Below are positions 12,578-15,077 of a stretch of DNA of 15,077 nucleotides, one piece after another. Numbering within the stretch: position 1 is the first letter of the stretch; every line of letters begins with the position of its first letter. The notes beneath the pieces were generated by a model. The model ran no database searches and was not told the origin of the DNA. It saw nothing but the letters and a program-made list of their open reading frames with translations. The stretch is from Desulfurococcales archaeon. Lineage in GTDB: Archaea > Thermoproteota > Thermoprotei_A > Sulfolobales > Ignisphaeraceae. The position numbers and the translations under genes were made by a program. Where the stretch lies: positions 1 to 15,077 of the forward strand of contig JAPYWC010000012.1 in the NCBI GenBank assembly GCA_028276605.1, in the 5' to 3' direction.

Positions 12578-15077
12578 ATGCATACGGTTAAGTACGTATA
12601 CCAGTTTGAGGAAGCAGATGAAAAGAATAAGCGGCTGTTTGGAGGTAAGGGCGCCAGCTTGATACAGATGTCAAAACTAGGTTTGCCTGTGCCTCCAGGC
12701 TTCATAATAACCACTGAAGCCTGTGTGGACTTCTACAAACCTAGAAAAGCAGAGATAGATGCTTATGAGGCTGAGCTTGCTAAGAACCCCCCACCAGAGG
12801 TAAGAGATGAGATCATTAGAAAAATTTGGAGCATTATCGATACTCTCCAGCTACCTCCAGGACTATGGGAACAAGTAGTTGAGCACATGAGGATCTTAGA
12901 GAAGAAGACTGGCAAAAAGTTTGGCGATCCTGAGAACCCCCTATTGGTTTCAGTAAGAAGTGGAGCTCCGATCTCAATGCCAGGAATGATGGATACTGTA
13001 CTGAACCTAGGTTTAAACGATCAAACAGTTGTCGGACTTGCCAAACTTTCTGGTAATGAGTGGTTTGCTTATGATGCCTATAGAAGATTCATACACATGT
13101 TTGGAAGAATCGTCCTAGGCATTGATGATAAGTACTTTAATGCTGTATTTGAAGAGCTAAACGAGAAGTTCAAGAAGGAAGCTGAGGAACAATTTGCTGA
13201 TGAACTTGCAAAGATAAGGGAGAAGATTCCAATCTATACACCAAGACTTGATGCACAACCGCCTAGAGAGATTGCGCCAAGACTTTGGCAGAGATCAGTT
13301 GAGTACCTCAAGATCCTTGTAGAGAAGTATAAGGAGATTGTGAAGCAACATTGGGGTGAGTTCCCACAAGATCCATGGAAACAGCTTGAGCTTGCTATCA
13401 AGGCTGTGTTTAGGTCGTGGATGAACCCAAGGGCAATATTCTACAGAATTGTTAACAAGATAACGCCTGATATTGCTCACTGCACAGCTGTCAACATTGT
13501 CACTATGGTCTTTGGTAACATGGGCTGGGACAGCGGAACTGGTGTAGTATTTAGTAGAGATGTTGCTACAGGTGAAAATGTTCTTTACGGTGAGTTCCTA
13601 CCTAATGCACAAGGAGAGGATGTAGTAGCGGGCATTAGAACACCGCTACCAATATCTGAGTTTCAGAAGCTATTCCCAGAGCTCTATGACCAGCTCTACA
13701 AGGCTGCTAAACTATTAGAGAAAGTGAACAAGGATGTGCAGGATATAGAGTTTACTGTTGAGAGAGGAAAGCTTTACTTCCTGCAGTGCAGAGATGCCAA
13801 GATGACTCCACTAGCTAGAGTAAAGACAGCTGTTGACATGGCTAAGGAGGGTATTTTAACAAAGGAGGAGGCAATATTAAAGGTCTCGCCAGAGCATGTT
13901 ATACAGCTGCTCTATCCAAGAATTGATCCTAAAGCCAAGGCAACACCAATAGCCAAAGGTTTACCTGCATCACCAGGTGCTGTAAGTGGTCAAGTAGTGT
14001 TCCATCCAGATGACGCTGTTAAGTGGGCTAAGGAAGGAAAGAAGGTAATTCTTGTCAGAACAGAAACAAAGCCTGATGATGTTCACGGATTCTACGCTGC
14101 TGTAGGTATCCTGACAAGCAGAGGTGGAATGACAAGCCATGCAGCAGTTGTTGCAAGAGCTATTGGAAAGCCTGCTGTTGTTGGTGCAGAAGCTATAGAG
14201 GTTCACGAAGATGAGAAGTACTTTAAGGTAGGCAACATAGTTGTTAGGGAAGGAGACTGGATAACCATTGACGGTAACACAGGTAATGTGTATCTCGGTG
14301 TTGTACCAACAGTTGAAGCAGGACTCATACCAGAACTTGCAGAGCTACTGAGCTGGGCTGATAAGATTAGAAAGCTAGGGGTAAGAGCAAACGCTGACGT
14401 ACCAACAGATGCCGAAATAGCTCTAAAGTTTGGTGCTGAGGGTATTGGACTGCTAAGAATAGAGAGAATGTTCAGAAAGCCTGAGAGACTAGAGCTGCTG
14501 AGAAAGGTTATCCTTGCAGAGAGTAGAGAGGAGAGAGAGAAGTATCTAGCACCATTAGCTGAGATGCTTAAGGGAGACTTTAAGGAGATATTCAGAATAA
14601 TGGATGGAAAGCCGGTCATTGTGAGACTTATAGATCCACCACTACACGAATTCCTACCAAAACCTGAAGAGATATTAAGGGAGATATATGAACTAAAGAT
14701 GAAGGGAGCAGATGAAAAGCTGATCAAGGAGAAAGAGTGGCTATATAGAAGAGTATCAGTACTACAAGAAGCTAACCCAATGCTTGGACATAGAGGAGTA
14801 AGAGTAGGTGTAACCTATCCAGAATTCTACTACTACCTATCAAAAGCCATATTAGAAGCTGCAGCCGAGCTTAAGAAGGAGGGTTACAACCCAATAGTTG
14901 AGATAATGATACCACAAGTAGTTGACGTAAACGAGATTAGGTATGTAAAGCAGAAAGCAATATTGCCAGCACTAGAAGATGTTAAGAAGAGGTACGGCAT
15001 TGAATTGGACGTGAAGATAGGCACAATGGTTGAGACTGTGAGAGCATGCTTAACAATGGATGAAATAGCAAAGGAAG
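12578..15077 (+). CDS. ppdK: pyruvate phosphate dikinase, 3' end outside the window
   Basis: This enzyme interconverts pyruvate, ATP and phosphate with phosphoenolpyruvate, AMP and pyrophosphate. It is PPDK rather than PEP synthase because of KYVYQFEEAD, GGKGASL and LPVPPGFIITTEAC at the start, and VRSGAPISMPGMMDTVLNLG (126-145) and RSWMNPRAI in the nucleotide domain. The swivelling His is His521 in GGMTSHAAVVAR. The PEP domain follows (GIGLLRIERMF; GTMVETVRACLT at the edge). About 833 codons are visible; the final part, where the catalytic Cys would lie, is cut off. A charged segment at about 200-245 (EEQFADELAKIREK onwards) looks like an insertion relative to bacterial PPDK. ATG 12578 is chosen because the family begins a few residues before KYVY and GGTGA lies 10 nt upstream; ATG 12560 is possible. 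With enolase it covers the phosphoenolpyruvate node. Confidence 0.94.
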   Translation, partial: MHTVKYVYQFEEADEKNKRLFGGKGASLIQMSKLGLPVPPGFIITTEACVDFYKPRKAEIDAYEAELAKNPPPEVRDEIIRKIWSIIDTLQLPPGLWEQVVEHMRILEKKTGKKFGDPENPLLVSVRSGAPISMPGMMDTVLNLGLNDQTVVGLAKLSGNEWFAYDAYRRFIHMFGRIVLGIDDKYFNAVFEELNEKFKKEAEEQFADELAKIREKIPIYTPRLDAQPPREIAPRLWQRSVEYLKILVEKYKEIVKQHWGEFPQDPWKQLELAIKAVFRSWMNPRAIFYRIVNKITPDIAHCTAVNIVTMVFGNMGWDSGTGVVFSRDVATGENVLYGEFLPNAQGEDVVAGIRTPLPISEFQKLFPELYDQLYKAAKLLEKVNKDVQDIEFTVERGKLYFLQCRDAKMTPLARVKTAVDMAKEGILTKEEAILKVSPEHVIQLLYPRIDPKAKATPIAKGLPASPGAVSGQVVFHPDDAVKWAKEGKKVILVRTETKPDDVHGFYAAVGILTSRGGMTSHAAVVARAIGKPAVVGAEAIEVHEDEKYFKVGNIVVREGDWITIDGNTGNVYLGVVPTVEAGLIPELAELLSWADKIRKLGVRANADVPTDAEIALKFGAEGIGLLRIERMFRKPERLELLRKVILAESREEREKYLAPLAEMLKGDFKEIFRIMDGKPVIVRLIDPPLHEFLPKPEEILREIYELKMKGADEKLIKEKEWLYRRVSVLQEANPMLGHRGVRVGVTYPEFYYYLSKAILEAAAELKKEGYNPIVEIMIPQVVDVNEIRYVKQKAILPALEDVKKRYGIELDVKIGTMVETVRACLTMDEIAKE

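Noticed and set aside
14203..14727. Minus-strand open frame of 174 codons inside ppdK
   Set aside because: Composition is Ser/Leu-rich shadow sequence, and the plus strand encodes conserved PPDK motifs throughout.
1..15077. CRISPR array, insertion sequence, provirus or defence island
   Set aside because: No spaced direct repeats, transposase, integrase, terminal repeats or defence genes were seen; the gene content is housekeeping.

Overview
This window is AT-rich archaeal chromosome. It most likely comes from a hyperthermophilic crenarchaeon (Thermoprotei). The evidence is a thermosome subunit, RNA polymerase subunit K (archaeal/eukaryal Rpb6 type), a Dpo1/PolB1-type family B DNA polymerase, an archaeal type IA topoisomerase with a Cys/His tail, an S26B (Ser/His) signal peptidase, TATA-type promoters and box C/D sRNA genes. 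Genus cannot be assigned by reading alone. Genes are closely packed on both strands. No mobile element, CRISPR array, tRNA, rRNA or intergenic gap above 300 bases was seen; the longest gene-free stretches are about 180-220 bases.

Layout. 1-793 (+): 3' part of a thermosome gene. 1010-1384 (+): rpoK. 1464-3533 (+): topA, whose stop overlaps the stop of a convergent signal peptidase gene. 3522-4376 (-): a two-gene unit, Zn-ribbon protein then signal peptidase, 3 nt apart. 4514-5803 (+): enolase, divergent from that unit. 5804-6021: a dense regulatory gap with a box C/D guide RNA on the minus strand, a TATA box usable in both directions, an operator-like palindrome and a leader hairpin. 6022-7173 (+): Obg/DRG-like GTPase with a TGS domain and a divergent G3 motif. 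7248-7559 (+): small protein that looks like a thioredoxin fold without CxxC. 7595-8029 (-) and 8405-8157 (-): a small conserved-looking protein and a two-helix membrane protein. 8471-8526 (+): a second box C/D guide RNA, ending at the polB stop codon. 8528-11503 (-): family B DNA polymerase. 11687-12445 (-): left-handed beta-helix acyltransferase. 12578-end (+): pyruvate phosphate dikinase, cut by the window edge.

How the genes work together. Most of the window is information processing and upkeep: transcription (rpoK), replication (polB), topology (topA), folding (thermosome), rRNA modification (two C/D guides), probable ribosome-linked GTPase, and protein export (signal peptidase). Enolase and pyruvate phosphate dikinase are consecutive enzymes at the phosphoenolpyruvate node, though about 7 kb apart and not in one operon. 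The acyltransferase probably serves surface glycan or nucleotide-sugar synthesis.

The least obvious content is the RNA layer. The two C/D sRNAs have near-perfect C, D', C' and D boxes, contain no protein frame, and each lies tail-to-tail against the 3' end of an opposite-strand gene. I do not see a clear multi-gene undescribed system. The best leads are the 5804-6021 intergenic region, the two sRNAs, and three atypical proteins: the G3-variant TGS GTPase, the CxxC-less thioredoxin-like protein, and the Zn-ribbon partner of the signal peptidase.
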